This document shows positions 43,591 through 53,830 of a stretch of DNA of 64,000 nucleotides, one piece after another. Made by a program: the position numbers and the translations under genes. The stretch is from Globisporangium splendens (Eukaryota; Oomycota; Peronosporomycetes; Pythiales; Pythiaceae), in assembly GCA_006386115.1 (NCBI GenBank), contig VFIW01000077.1, forward strand, positions 62,001 to 126,000, read 5' to 3'. Under the pieces are notes generated by a model. That model was not told the DNA's origin. It did not search any database and saw nothing but the letters and a program-made list of their open reading frames with translations. The stretch's first letter is position 1. The number at the start of each line of letters is the position of its first letter.

Positions 43591-44484
43591 CAGATAGCTC
43601 AAGTGTGCACCAGTGTCTAGTGTTGAAGTGGTGAACCAACGTATACCCAATTGAAGGATTAGAGACACCCAAAACGAAGTACAAGCAACTAATTTGGGAT
43701 CATTTTTGGGTCTCTGCAAGTAGGGACACTTTTGCAAAAATCCCTATTGAGAATTTGTTGATGATTAGTCTAGGGTTGCGGCATGCAATCAATTTGGCTA
43801 CACCTTTGGCGTCATCAGTGGATGGCACAAGCAGCGTGCAGCGACCAACTATTGCTGCAAAATTGCCAATAGCATGCGGAAAGTCGACAGAGCTTACACG
43901 CGATCTCTAAGCATAGTGTTCCAAGTTGTTAGTGCTAGGGGAGAAAGGATATTACTGAACTCGTGAGGAGCGTCGATGCCAAGTTGGTTCGCTTTGCCTT
44001 GTGTTTGTGAGAGGGTCATCGCTCCGTTGGCACATAATGGCTGCATTTATACCCGGGATGAACATCGTAACTTCAGGAATCTTCTGCACAGCGCCTGAAT
44101 AGGAACAGGCAGGTTGCTGCCATTAAAGCTGCAGAAAGGTAAGTTACCACGCTAAGCGAGCCGATTTACTACCGCTTTTGCTTGATTGTGTACTTCATTG
44201 ATTGCTGCAAGCAAGAAGGATTTGTTACTGCAAGGGAACATGCCCCGCGTGTTTGCTCTACTTGAGTTGACCTCCAGTAGCGCAAGCTTGGTGCGTGAAC
44301 AACGAGGATCCAAACCTGCAATGTTGACACACAGAAAATTATGCACAAAGTAATCGAGTCTACAATGAGGAGGCGCTTTTAGCACTGTTTCATATTTTTG
44401 TCATCATTCCGCAACTTGCGTCTTGCCACCCACCCCCAGCCACTACCACCTACCCAAGCTCTCCTTGGTGCGACGACGTCCTTT
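43591..44484. other. Intergenic region
   Basis: No gene recognised. The minus strand near 43591-43640 may hold the lost 5' end of the coiled-coil pseudogene. Confidence 0.5.
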
Positions 44485-44823
44485 GCTACAGCTGCGCCAC
44501 GAACCGTCAACGCATACGCTGCATTTGAGCGAGGCGGAGAGGTCAAGCCTTGGCAGTACCAGTCGCGTCCGCTCGGAGCTGAAGACGTTGAAATCAAAAT
44601 CTCCCACTGCGCCATCTGCTCTGCCGACACTCAAAGCATGGACGGCGGCTATGGTCCAGCTCCGTACCCTTGCGTCGCTGGTCACGAAATGGTCGGACAA
44701 GTCACTCTCGTCGGCTCCGCTGTCAAGCACCTCGCTGTTGGCGACCGCGCTGGTGTCGGTGCTCAACTGTGGGCCTGCTTGAACAAAGATAAGGAGCGAC
44801 CATGTGTTGAGTGCGCTGACGAC
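44485..44823 (+). pseudogene. Truncated copy of the zinc alcohol dehydrogenase
   Basis: 113 codons align with the first third of the dehydrogenase at 27548-28609, from Ala-Pro-Arg-Thr-Val-Asn-Ala-Tyr to the structural-zinc loop Cys-Val-Glu-Cys-Ala-Asp. The parental start codon position is GCT, and no upstream in-frame ATG exists before a stop at about 44380. The catalytic zinc motif is Cys-Ala-Ile-Cys-Ser-Ala-Asp, with Gly-to-Ala and Gly-to-Ser changes. After 44823 the similarity stops abruptly and unrelated sequence continues to a stop at 44938-44940. Many synonymous differences indicate an old duplication. It ends about 190 bp before the eEFSec start codon, so it may contribute to that promoter or leader. 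Confidence 0.8.
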
Positions 44824-45012
44824 TCAAATCAAGCATCACCGAAAGAACCCAAATCAGTACAAATCGATCTTTGGAGTTATTTTAGGTTGCGTTGTGGTGG
44901 GCGTTGTTTTCAGCATCATTTTACGCTGACCGTGATTTAGGTATGTTACACACATTATTTTGGGTTGTCTTCGTGTCATGCACCGTCGCTCAAATGAGGC
45001 AATCTCGCGAAT

Positions 45013-47370
45013 ATGACGGACGCAGCGGCAGTGAGGGTGTCCGCGACGCGCGCGTTCGTGAACGTGAACGTGGGCGTGCTGGGCCACGTGGACAGCGGGA
45101 AGACAAGCCTCGTGCGCGTGCTCAGCACGCAGCTGTCGACGGCGGCGCTCGACAAGCACCCACAGAGTCAGCAGCGCGGCATCACGCTCGATCTCGGCTT
45201 CTCGGCGTTCCGCGTGCCGCATGAGCAGCTCATCAAGGATGGCAATGTCGCCATAGAGAACACAGACGTTCAGATCACGCTCGTGGATTGTCCGGGCCAC
45301 GCGTCGCTGTTCAAGACGATCCTCGGTGGCGCGCGCATCATCGACATGGTGCTGCTGGTCGTCGACGCGCAGAAAGGACTCCAGCCGCAGACCATCGAGA
45401 GTCTGCTCGTCGCCGAGCTCACGGTCGCGCACCACGTCATCATCGCGCTCAACAAAGTCGATCTATTGCTGCCGGAGTCTGGGCGTGCGGTACGGATCCG
45501 CAGCCTCGAGGCAGAGATTCGAAGCGTACTCGACTCCAGGTTCCCGCGTCTTCGCGGCCAAAGCGTGCCCATTGTGGCTGTCGCAGCATCACCCGCTGAT
45601 GAAGGCAAAGGCAGTGGCATCAATAGAGACGGCAGTGGTACTTCATCTGCCGATGCTGTGGGCATTTCGAATCTTGTGGAGACGATCCGCAGCCACTTGT
45701 ACCTCCCTGAGCGCGATCCAATGGGGCCGTTCAGCCTCGCGATCGACCACTGCTTTGCGATTCAGGGCAACGGCACGATCTTGACGGGCACAGTGCTCTC
45801 GGGCTCCATCAAAGTGAACGATGAAGTCGAGATCCCGAGCCTCCAGGTCGTGAAGAAAGTCAAGTCGATGCAGATGTTCAAGCAGAGTGTGACGTCGGCG
45901 ACGCAAGGCGACCGCGTGGCCATCCGCGTAAATGGTCTCGACGCGTCGCTCGTGGAGCGTGGGATGGCGATTACGCCACACAGCTTGCCGTACGTGACGC
46001 AGGTTGTCGTGCCCGTGCACCAGATCGCGTTTTTTCAGGGCACGTGCAAGAGCGGCGCCAAGTTCCACGCGACGATCAACCATACGACAGTCGTCGCCGT
46101 CGCGACGTTCTTCTCGTCGATGCGTGACGATAAATTCGCCTCCAAGGCGCAATTTGAGCCGCTGGGATTGTATGAATACGTCGCGCAAATTGAACCCATT
46201 GCTGACACTAACAGTGAAGGAAAAAGCGACCTTAAAGCCGCCGAAGAAGAAGACAAGGAGATCAAGCGCGCGTCCTACTTTGCGTTGCTGCAGTTCGACC
46301 AGCCGGTGCTGTGTCCGCGAGATGCGCTCGTGATCTGTTCCCGCCTCGACCTGGATCCAAAAAAGTTTGCGTGTCGCTTGGCGTTCCATGGACGCATCCA
46401 AGCTGTCGTTTCGGCCTCCTCAGATCCTGTGACGTCATCACCCTCGCTCAAGACGACAGACGCAGGCACTAACCATGTGCACGTATCCATGGATAGCCTC
46501 CGGATTGGCAAAGTTAAATCACGAAAAGGCAGCGTCGACAAAGCGATTGGAACCAAGGACTCTATCCGTGACGTGATTGCGCACAACATGTTCTCGAAAG
46601 ATGTGGACTGGAGCGTATACACGAACGTGATCGTGCTCTTGGAAACGTCCCGACGACTGGGGAAAATTCTCGGTCCGTTTGGGAAAACCGACAAGTTTCG
46701 CATCGCCATGCTCGACTCTGCAAGTGGTGGTGGGACTAGCGACTCGATGCCGATCACGGGGGAATCGATTGTATTGCGATTTATCAAGCTCATGGTGCTT
46801 AAAAGCATGAACTCGACGCCAAAAGGAAAAGGCGGCGGCAACAAGAGAAGCGCGCAAGGTGCCACCAGCAACAGTAATAAACAAAAGCCATCCAGGAACC
46901 TTCTCCAGGTCGCTGACGTGCTTTACCCTGAGGCATTCGTTGCTCCACAACTGGGTTCTCGGAGCGAAAATGCTCCAGAAAACGAGCCACAGCTCACGTC
47001 TACAGCGCCCGACACAAACGCAGTCGATGATGCGTCAGAATTAATGAACGCAACGTCTTCAATTGATCTCCAGAGACTGCCACGTGGTAAAATTGAGCGC
47101 TTGAAGGGCGAAACGACAGTTGATCACCGCAACCCGTTTGCGATCGTCTCAGGTCTGTTTACAACCGAGCAAGACGCTGTTGCTGCTGCTGGGAGATCAG
47201 TCGTGTGCTTTGCCACCACTTCAGCAGCAAGTGAAACCAAAGAAGAACGCGGCGAAATCGAGAAACCGTTTGGCAAAGCAGGCAAAGTGCGTGTCGTGTT
47301 TACCAAAAATGGCGGCACATCTGCCCAGGTAGGAGACGGCGTTGTTCTACTCAGCGAAGACAAACACTAG
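45013..47370 (+). CDS. EEFSEC: Selenocysteine-specific elongation factor eEFSec
   Basis: 785 residues, one exon, ATG at 45013. Translational GTPase with G1 Gly-His-Val-Asp-Ser-Gly-Lys-Thr (24-31), a switch region Arg-Gly-Ile-Thr-Leu-Asp-Leu-Gly-Phe (55-63), G3 Asp-Cys-Pro-Gly-His (92-96) and G4 Asn-Lys-Val-Asp (147-150). The RGITLDLGF wording and the domain II Asn-Gly-Thr-Ile-Leu-Thr-Gly-Thr-Val segment are typical of eEFSec/SelB and not of EF1A. It delivers selenocysteinyl-tRNA to ribosomes at in-frame UGA with a SECIS and SBP2. Domain IV is present with Ser/Thr/Lys-rich inserts, making the protein about 190 residues longer than the human factor (about 596). Its presence implies the organism makes selenoproteins. 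Confidence 0.93.
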   Translation: MTDAAAVRVSATRAFVNVNVGVLGHVDSGKTSLVRVLSTQLSTAALDKHPQSQQRGITLDLGFSAFRVPHEQLIKDGNVAIENTDVQITLVDCPGHASLFKTILGGARIIDMVLLVVDAQKGLQPQTIESLLVAELTVAHHVIIALNKVDLLLPESGRAVRIRSLEAEIRSVLDSRFPRLRGQSVPIVAVAASPADEGKGSGINRDGSGTSSADAVGISNLVETIRSHLYLPERDPMGPFSLAIDHCFAIQGNGTILTGTVLSGSIKVNDEVEIPSLQVVKKVKSMQMFKQSVTSATQGDRVAIRVNGLDASLVERGMAITPHSLPYVTQVVVPVHQIAFFQGTCKSGAKFHATINHTTVVAVATFFSSMRDDKFASKAQFEPLGLYEYVAQIEPIADTNSEGKSDLKAAEEEDKEIKRASYFALLQFDQPVLCPRDALVICSRLDLDPKKFACRLAFHGRIQAVVSASSDPVTSSPSLKTTDAGTNHVHVSMDSLRIGKVKSRKGSVDKAIGTKDSIRDVIAHNMFSKDVDWSVYTNVIVLLETSRRLGKILGPFGKTDKFRIAMLDSASGGGTSDSMPITGESIVLRFIKLMVLKSMNSTPKGKGGGNKRSAQGATSNSNKQKPSRNLLQVADVLYPEAFVAPQLGSRSENAPENEPQLTSTAPDTNAVDDASELMNATSSIDLQRLPRGKIERLKGETTVDHRNPFAIVSGLFTTEQDAVAAAGRSVVCFATTSAASETKEERGEIEKPFGKAGKVRVVFTKNGGTSAQVGDGVVLLSEDKH

Positions 47371-47426
47371 GAAACCCATTTCCAGATATCAATCGCATTG
47401 CACCTTGCTTAGTGGACGAGCGTGTT

Positions 47427-49902
47427 CTATCCAAAGAAGCAGCATTCACGCTTGTGTGTGCATGGAGTCGCCTGTAGCTCTTTGGAGACGAGATCAAAAC
47501 CGGAAAAGATCGCCGTCAGGTTTGTGTTGTCCATCTGATATGGACACTTTGTGCACATCACCGATCCCTTCGGCGCGTATGTGCCCTTGCAAAAGTGCTT
47601 GGGCTCGCATGGCCGCTCATGGAATCGCGTCGTGTTTGAAGTGCCACCACCGACCGAGTAGTATCCTTGGGGCACGGTTGCAGGCACCGACGACCCTGTT
47701 CGACACATTCGATCAGCGCCGCCGCATTCTCGTTCTGTGGGTGAGACACTCCCAGGTGGGCAGTAGTAGCCACGCTTACAATTGCCAACGCACTTCAAAT
47801 GGTCCCAACAAAGACAAGTGAGTTAACCAGCATTGGGCGATTGGTAGGTTGTTGTCTTTCTTACCTGGGGCGAAGTCTCGCCGACTTTGTCACCGTAGCG
47901 GCCAGCTGGGCAGATCCTTTTCCTGCCATGAGCACAGTAGTATCCGCGTTCGCATTGGCGCTGCGCATCGCGGACAGCGGCATTGATCGTCGCGTTGAGC
48001 GCCGTGTACGAGTCGATGCGCTTCGAATAGGAAGACACTGTGAGTGCGCGAGCATCAATGGCAATTGCAGTATCACCTATGAGCGGCGCAGTGCGGATCG
48101 AGTAGTAACCCGGGAGCACGGGGATCGGATACGCACTGCCCGAGGGACAATACACATTGGCATGTCCGCACTTTTGCGCTGTGCTATTCGTACTCGCAAG
48201 CGGACAATAGTACCCAGGTGAGCACACACCCGCGCATTTGGCGTCGGTTTCCATGACCGCGTTGCCATACATGCCTGCGGGGCACGGATATCGGACTCCA
48301 GCTTGGCAGTAGTACCCGATTTCGCATGGAGACTGCGAAGAGCGCGTGAACAGGCTGTTGTTGGCTTTCAGTGGCGCCCATTGCACTGCGTTTACTGCTG
48401 GCACTTGGTCGCATGCGAGCGCCTCGAGGTTGAAGCGAAGTTGGATCTCCGACACATTAAAGGGTGTGCCCCCAGATACACGGAAGCACTCGCAGGAACG
48501 TCGATCGGGTGTGCTTGTCGTCGCGTAAGCTGGACAGGGCAAGCACAGCGACGCATTGTCGCCAGCTCCAGGGTTGAATGTCCCCCAAGGGCATTTCACG
48601 CATTGCGCTAGCGGGAACTTTGCATCGCCGTAGTTGACGCAAATAGGGCTCGTTCCCGTCAAAATGTCCACATACTTGTTAGTCGTGGTCGTGAAATCGC
48701 GGAAGTGTCCAGGTGGGCACTGCTCCTGGACGTCGATGGACGTGCAGTAGCCCTGGAAGACGTCCAGCGACGCGCCGAGTCCTCCAGGACAGTACTTGGC
48801 CGCGCTCCCGCACCCACGCTGCGTGGGGCTCGTGCTGCCGATGGGGCAGAAGTACCCGGGGAGGCATTTCCCCGAGCATTGCGTATTGGTTTCGCCGCTA
48901 GCGGTACCAAAGGTGCCTGGAGGACACGGGAAGCACGTGCCTCGCCATGAGAACTCGCCCGGAAGAGCGAGTCGCTGTGCACTGCGCGTGGATCCATCCT
49001 TGCGCGGCGCCATTCTCATCCTTCTCGTAAATGCGCCGACAGAATGCACCCTTGGGACACGTACTTTGCGCTTCGGCAACCTGGGAGTTGCCGTTCAGCA
49101 CGTACTTGCCGGGCAGTGTGCGCAGGGTCTTGCCGCAGTCCGCGGGCAGTACACACCCGTGCCGCAGGGTCTTTGTGTCGATGACATGCTTCCGGAAGGA
49201 CGATAGAAGCCTGTGCGGCATTTTCCCGAGCACACGACCGTCGTGGCGCCTGCAGGACATGGCGTGGGCGTCACGGTCCCGACGTCGCAGTAGTGGCCTG
49301 CAGGACATGCGGCCGTGCATTGCGGCGTCGTAAGCCGCGAAGATGCGCCGTATGTGCCTGCGGGGCATGGGTGTTGCATCCCATTTACGCAGTAGTGACC
49401 CACAGGACACGCGAGAATGCGTTCGCGACGGCACAGAGAGACCCCCGTTGAGTAGAAGCCGTCGGGCACGGGTCTTGGAGAAGAAGACCGCAGCGGACAG
49501 TACACGTCGGCGCCGCCGCACTCGAGCGGTCTTGAAGTGCCCTCGGGACAGAAAAAGCCCGCGGGACACGCGCCGGAGCACGCCTTGGTGCGGAGCTGAG
49601 GCTCAGCGCCGTACGTGCCCGCTGGACATGCGTAGCGAGCGCCGCGTCTGAGTCACATACACAGGAGAGTTAGCACTCAAGCCGGTAATGAGAACGAGAG
49701 CATTTGCTGGTTGTACGTACGTGCAGTAGAATCCCGGCTCGCAGGGCAGCGTCCTTCGACATGGCTTCGTCGTTGAGGCGCCGGCGTCGTAGAAGCCTTC
49801 GAAAGTGCACACTCGACTCGTGCTGATGGCGGAAGACGCCGCTGCGCTTGTGCAGGCGGAGAGCAGCGCGATGGACCTCGCAAGAAACGATACGAGCGCC
49901 AT
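47427..49902 (-). CDS. Secreted cysteine-rich protein with GCC2/GCC3 repeats
   Basis: Three exons: 49902-49721, 49647-47865 and 47792-47427, joined in phase, about 776 residues. A signal peptide (about 1-25) is followed by roughly ten units of the pattern Cys-x-x-Gly-x-(Tyr/Phe)-Cys-x-x-Gly ... Pro-Cys-Pro-Ala-Gly-x-Tyr-Gly, the ephrin-receptor-like/GCC2-GCC3 repeat. There is no transmembrane helix, so it is secreted or wall-associated. One oddity is that exon 2 changes frame twice (near 49140 and near 48970) and returns to the original frame. The middle stretch of about 170 nt makes sense only in the second frame. The total length keeps the phase at both introns. The 3' end is 56 bp from the convergent eEFSec stop. 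No enzyme domain seen; a ligand-binding or adhesive role is inferred. Confidence 0.75.
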
Positions 49903-50306
49903 TTGGAACCCTCAACGCGAGACTCACAAAGACATCTTGGAGGGGCGGGATGCGGCTTTCCAAGCTCTCGCTTCAAGGCGTCACGACGGAGGAACACATG
50001 CTAAATTTGTCCACGCTTCAATGCACGCAACCTGTGAACATGCACGTTTTGCTTTTGTTTTGCAAGCATATGTACCTTATCGTTAGAATGTACGAAAAAC
50101 CAAAAGAATTCCGCCCTATCCGTTGAAAAAAAAGCGAAAATCTAATTCACAACTGGGTATGGAGCACGAACGCACCATGTGAACCGCGAAAAGCTCGCCT
50201 AAACCTGTCGCCAGCCAACCATCCGTCCTTCGAGTCCCGATGTAGCTGCTCGTCGTCTTGAGGCGCTCTTGCGTGTGGGTAGTGAGAAAGCGAAGCCATC
50301 CAAAGC
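49903..50306. other. Intergenic region
   Basis: Promoter of the cysteine-rich gene on one side and the 3' flank of CesA3 on the other. No gene recognised. Confidence 0.6.
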
Positions 50307-53300
50307 TTACGTTGACGAACTCGTGTCCGTTTGGCCTTGCGCAACCGCCAAGTTGTCCGTGTAGTACACTTGCCACAGTTGCACGAACACAACCATGAAC
50401 ACCATGATCAACGAACCAAAAATGTTGGCCGTGAACGTCGCGGAAGTGTGGTCCCAACCACAATACTCCGTGATGCTCATCTTCACCATCGGGTAGAAGT
50501 TCGACATGATGAACAAACCGAAGAACATCGCCGAAACATAGTTCCACGGGTTCGTCGCGTTTTCGTACTGGAAGAAACGAATCAACGCCACGATTTGGCT
50601 CACACCCATCGTGAAGAAAATCAACACGTTTGGAATTTCCGTCCACGAAGTCTTCTGACCGGCACCCGTGTTGGCCCACGACTTGTCCTTACCCGTCACA
50701 CGAGCTTGAATAGCTTCAATGATAGCAAGCATCGTCACGAACGAGTACGAGAACCAAGTCTGCTGAGCACGCCACACATCGTTGTTGTCGACAGCACGGT
50801 TCGCCAACAAGTTCAGCAACCACTTGATCAGCATCGTTGGCAAGAAAGAGTACATGAACATGGTTCCCTTGGCGTAAATCGGAGCATCACCAGTGCACAA
50901 GTAGTAAATAGCGATGATCACGTAGCACATGGCAGGAATGGATCCGAACGGGTAGAACACCGAGTCCCAGAAGAACATCTTACGTGGGAACGCAAGCGAT
51001 GGCTTCGGGTCTGGGGCAGGCACACGTGGTGGACGCCAGTCTGGGTCGACTTCCGATTCATTTTTCATGAGCAAAATCTGCACAGCACCCTTGGCCCAAC
51101 GCTTCTTCTGACCCATCGACGTAGCCACGGTTTCAGGAATAGCACCTTCACAGAGACGAATACGATCCTTTGGCTCGCCTTCAAAATCCTTGCGGAAGTA
51201 CACTGAGTCCCAACCAGACGTGTGCAAGATGTTACCCGTGTAAGCATCTTCCGTTTGAGTACCGTACTGAATTCCACCAATCGAATCAAACGCTTGACGA
51301 CGGAAAACAGCGTTGGTACCGGCAAAAGCTGCAGAGTCGAAACCATCACGACCACACTGCACAGCGTCGAAGAAAATGGTGTTCTTGTGACCACAAGGAT
51401 CACCCATGATCGTCAATTGAGGCGTGTCTTCGAAGTACTGCGGCGTTTGCACGTATGAAACCTGGTTCCACGAAATGTCATCCGAGTATTGACGACCGCC
51501 TCCATCGACAGCTTCACCTTCCGAGAAGAAGAATGGAAGCACCGCCAACAGGAACTTTGGATGTGGCTTCATATCGTTATCCAGAATCAAAATGTACTTG
51601 CCTTCAGCGCCTTCGTTGAACAGAACGTTGTTGATGTTACCGGCCTTGGAGTGGTGCGTCTCTGGCTTCATACGACCGACAAAGGTCACACGCGGAATAC
51701 CACGGTCACGGTAGTCGTAGTCGTCCGACAGAGAGCCAACAGCGCAATCGCGACGCTGCACACCCTTGCCACCTTCCTTACGCAGCTCACGAACAGATGA
51801 GTGTTGACGTCTCCACGACTTCAACGAGGTGTCGTCCTGCACTGGTCCAACAATACGTTCGTGCATCAAACGAGCAAGGTCGCCACGCAAGTCACCACAC
51901 TGTTCAATAACCTTGGTGTTCACAGTAACCTTGAAGTGGTTGTTCGCATCCCAAACCGACTTGGTGTAACCATCATCGAGAATCCAGATGTGAAGAAGCT
52001 CAGGTGGGTACTGCATCGCGAGACAGTTCTTCAGCGTTTGCATCGTATCAGACACAGGTTCCGTGTAGTGACACAAGAACACGTCCACCGTCGGCCACTG
52101 CTCCTTTGGAATTGGAGGCTTGAAGTCGTTCATGTAACGCGCACCACGACGAATTGGACGCCACATACTGAAGTTGAAAAGCAGACCCAAGAAGAAGTTC
52201 AAGAATTCAGAAAACACCATCATACCGTACATCAGCCACACCGCAACTGGGGTATCACGAATGCAGTAGCCTTCATCGGTCGAAGAATCAAAGTTCTTCG
52301 TCGACGAGTAGCATCCAGTCTTCACCGAGTCGTCAAGCTTACTGCACGGAAGCGTTGGCGCAACGCGGCTGCAAGCGTATTCCTGTGGGTAGTATCCAAC
52401 AAGGAAAGCCAACCACCAGATACCAGCAATAGCAGACAGGAAGTAGACCAAGTGGAAAATTCCAGATCCAGACATCTTGTACTTGCGGATGTTTGGCGTC
52501 TCCACAGGTTCAGCAGCACGGTTCGCGATCGAGTACGTGCTCATAGCGAACGAGCGGAACGATGGCTCGTAGAAGTTTGGTCGGTTCGCCATGCTGTTGT
52601 CGTTGTATCCACGCATCTTGCCATCGGGATCTTGCACACCAGCATCCATAAAGCGAATGGAGCGACCATTGTCGCCCTTCATGCTTGGGTCGCCACGAGC
52701 CATCTTCGGATCAACGTACGAGGTCGTCGACACATAGGCACGGTTTGGAATTGGCTGCCATCGGTCAGGAACGTTCGTCGTCGAGTTCATCGCAACCGAA
52801 GGCATCTGAGCCTGCGAGATGGACACATTTGGATCCACATCATCACCTGGCATGGCTTCACCACATTCCGTGCAAAAGGCAGTGCCAGAAGGAACAGTGG
52901 CGAAACAGTTCTCGCACACCAACCGAACACGTTCCGTTGGCATTTGAGCAACCAGCGTCGCACCGGATGGCAGCTCTGGAAGAGTTTCTTCGATCGCTCC
53001 CCCGCTCAGCTGCGCGTGGCTTCCAACTCGGTTGTAGCATGCAAGGCCCCATCGCATCGCCATTTGATTCAACACACCAACAACAGCAACGCCGCCCCAC
53101 ACCAGGAACATCAGCGTCTGAGCCGACGAGTCGATATCCTTGAGAGCAGCAGAGCCACCATGCTGGAAACTGTTGTACAACACCGAGGAGAGTGTACCAT
53201 TGCCGACGAAGCGGGAGACCGCATCGGCGAGCATCCAGCCACCGACAAATGCCGTGAAGATCACGTATTTGAAACGGTGGTTCTCCATCTCGTTGGTCTT

Positions 53301-53830
53301 GGAGCGCGACGAGCACACCAACACGAAGATGATCAGGAACGCCACCACAAATTCTTGACGCGCCAACTGGTTATTGGCTGGGAACAGACCCACACCGTCG
53401 TGGGCATCGATCAAAAGCAGGTATGGACCCACGATCGCACCCGTCACCAAAATGAGCAGGAGTGGTCCGAGCATCGTCACAAACCCGATGACCGCGCCAG
53501 CAAGCACACCCGCACCGCCAGCGGCACCCAACGCAATCCATTCATTCGTACCGGACGATAAAGTGACAATCGCTGTATACGCCGCAACAAAGCCCCTGTT
53601 TAGAAGAAAAAGAAGAAGAAAACATCAAAATAACCAAAGTCAGTACTCGCGCATTTCTCACAACACACAGCGCAAGAGATTCAAACGTACATGGCGCATC
53701 CCGAGACGAACTGCGTCGTGACGAAGAGCGAGCGAGCGCCGAGCGACAGCGACGACCAACCGCCAAAGGCGAGAGACAGCCCGCCGATGATGCCGACGAC
53801 GGACGCGATGATCTCGACGGCCGTCGTCAT
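50307..53830 (-). CDS. CesA3: Cellulose synthase, CesA3 type
   Basis: Exons 53830-53691 and 53595-50307 (95-nt intron, donor GTACGT) give 1142 residues, matching oomycete CesA3 (about 1145). Several N-terminal membrane helices (about 1-240) lack the PH domain of CesA1, 2 and 4. A Cys4 zinc-ribbon-like segment lies at about 274-292. The GT2 core has Asp587-Asp588, Asp-Asn-Asp (719-721), Thr-Glu-Asp (828-830) and Gln-x-x-Arg-Trp (876-880), then about six C-terminal helices. It polymerises UDP-glucose into beta-1,4-glucan at the plasma membrane for the oomycete wall. Gly1107 corresponds to the glycine (P. infestans 1105) linked to mandipropamid resistance. Four residues on, the position is Met1111, where sensitive species are recalled to have Leu. 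Strong codon bias; the opposite-strand frame is a shadow. Confidence 0.93.

Noticed and set aside
51801..53561. 586-codon plus-strand frame opposite CesA3
   Set aside because: Shadow of CesA3 codon bias; His/Arg-rich translation without any family.
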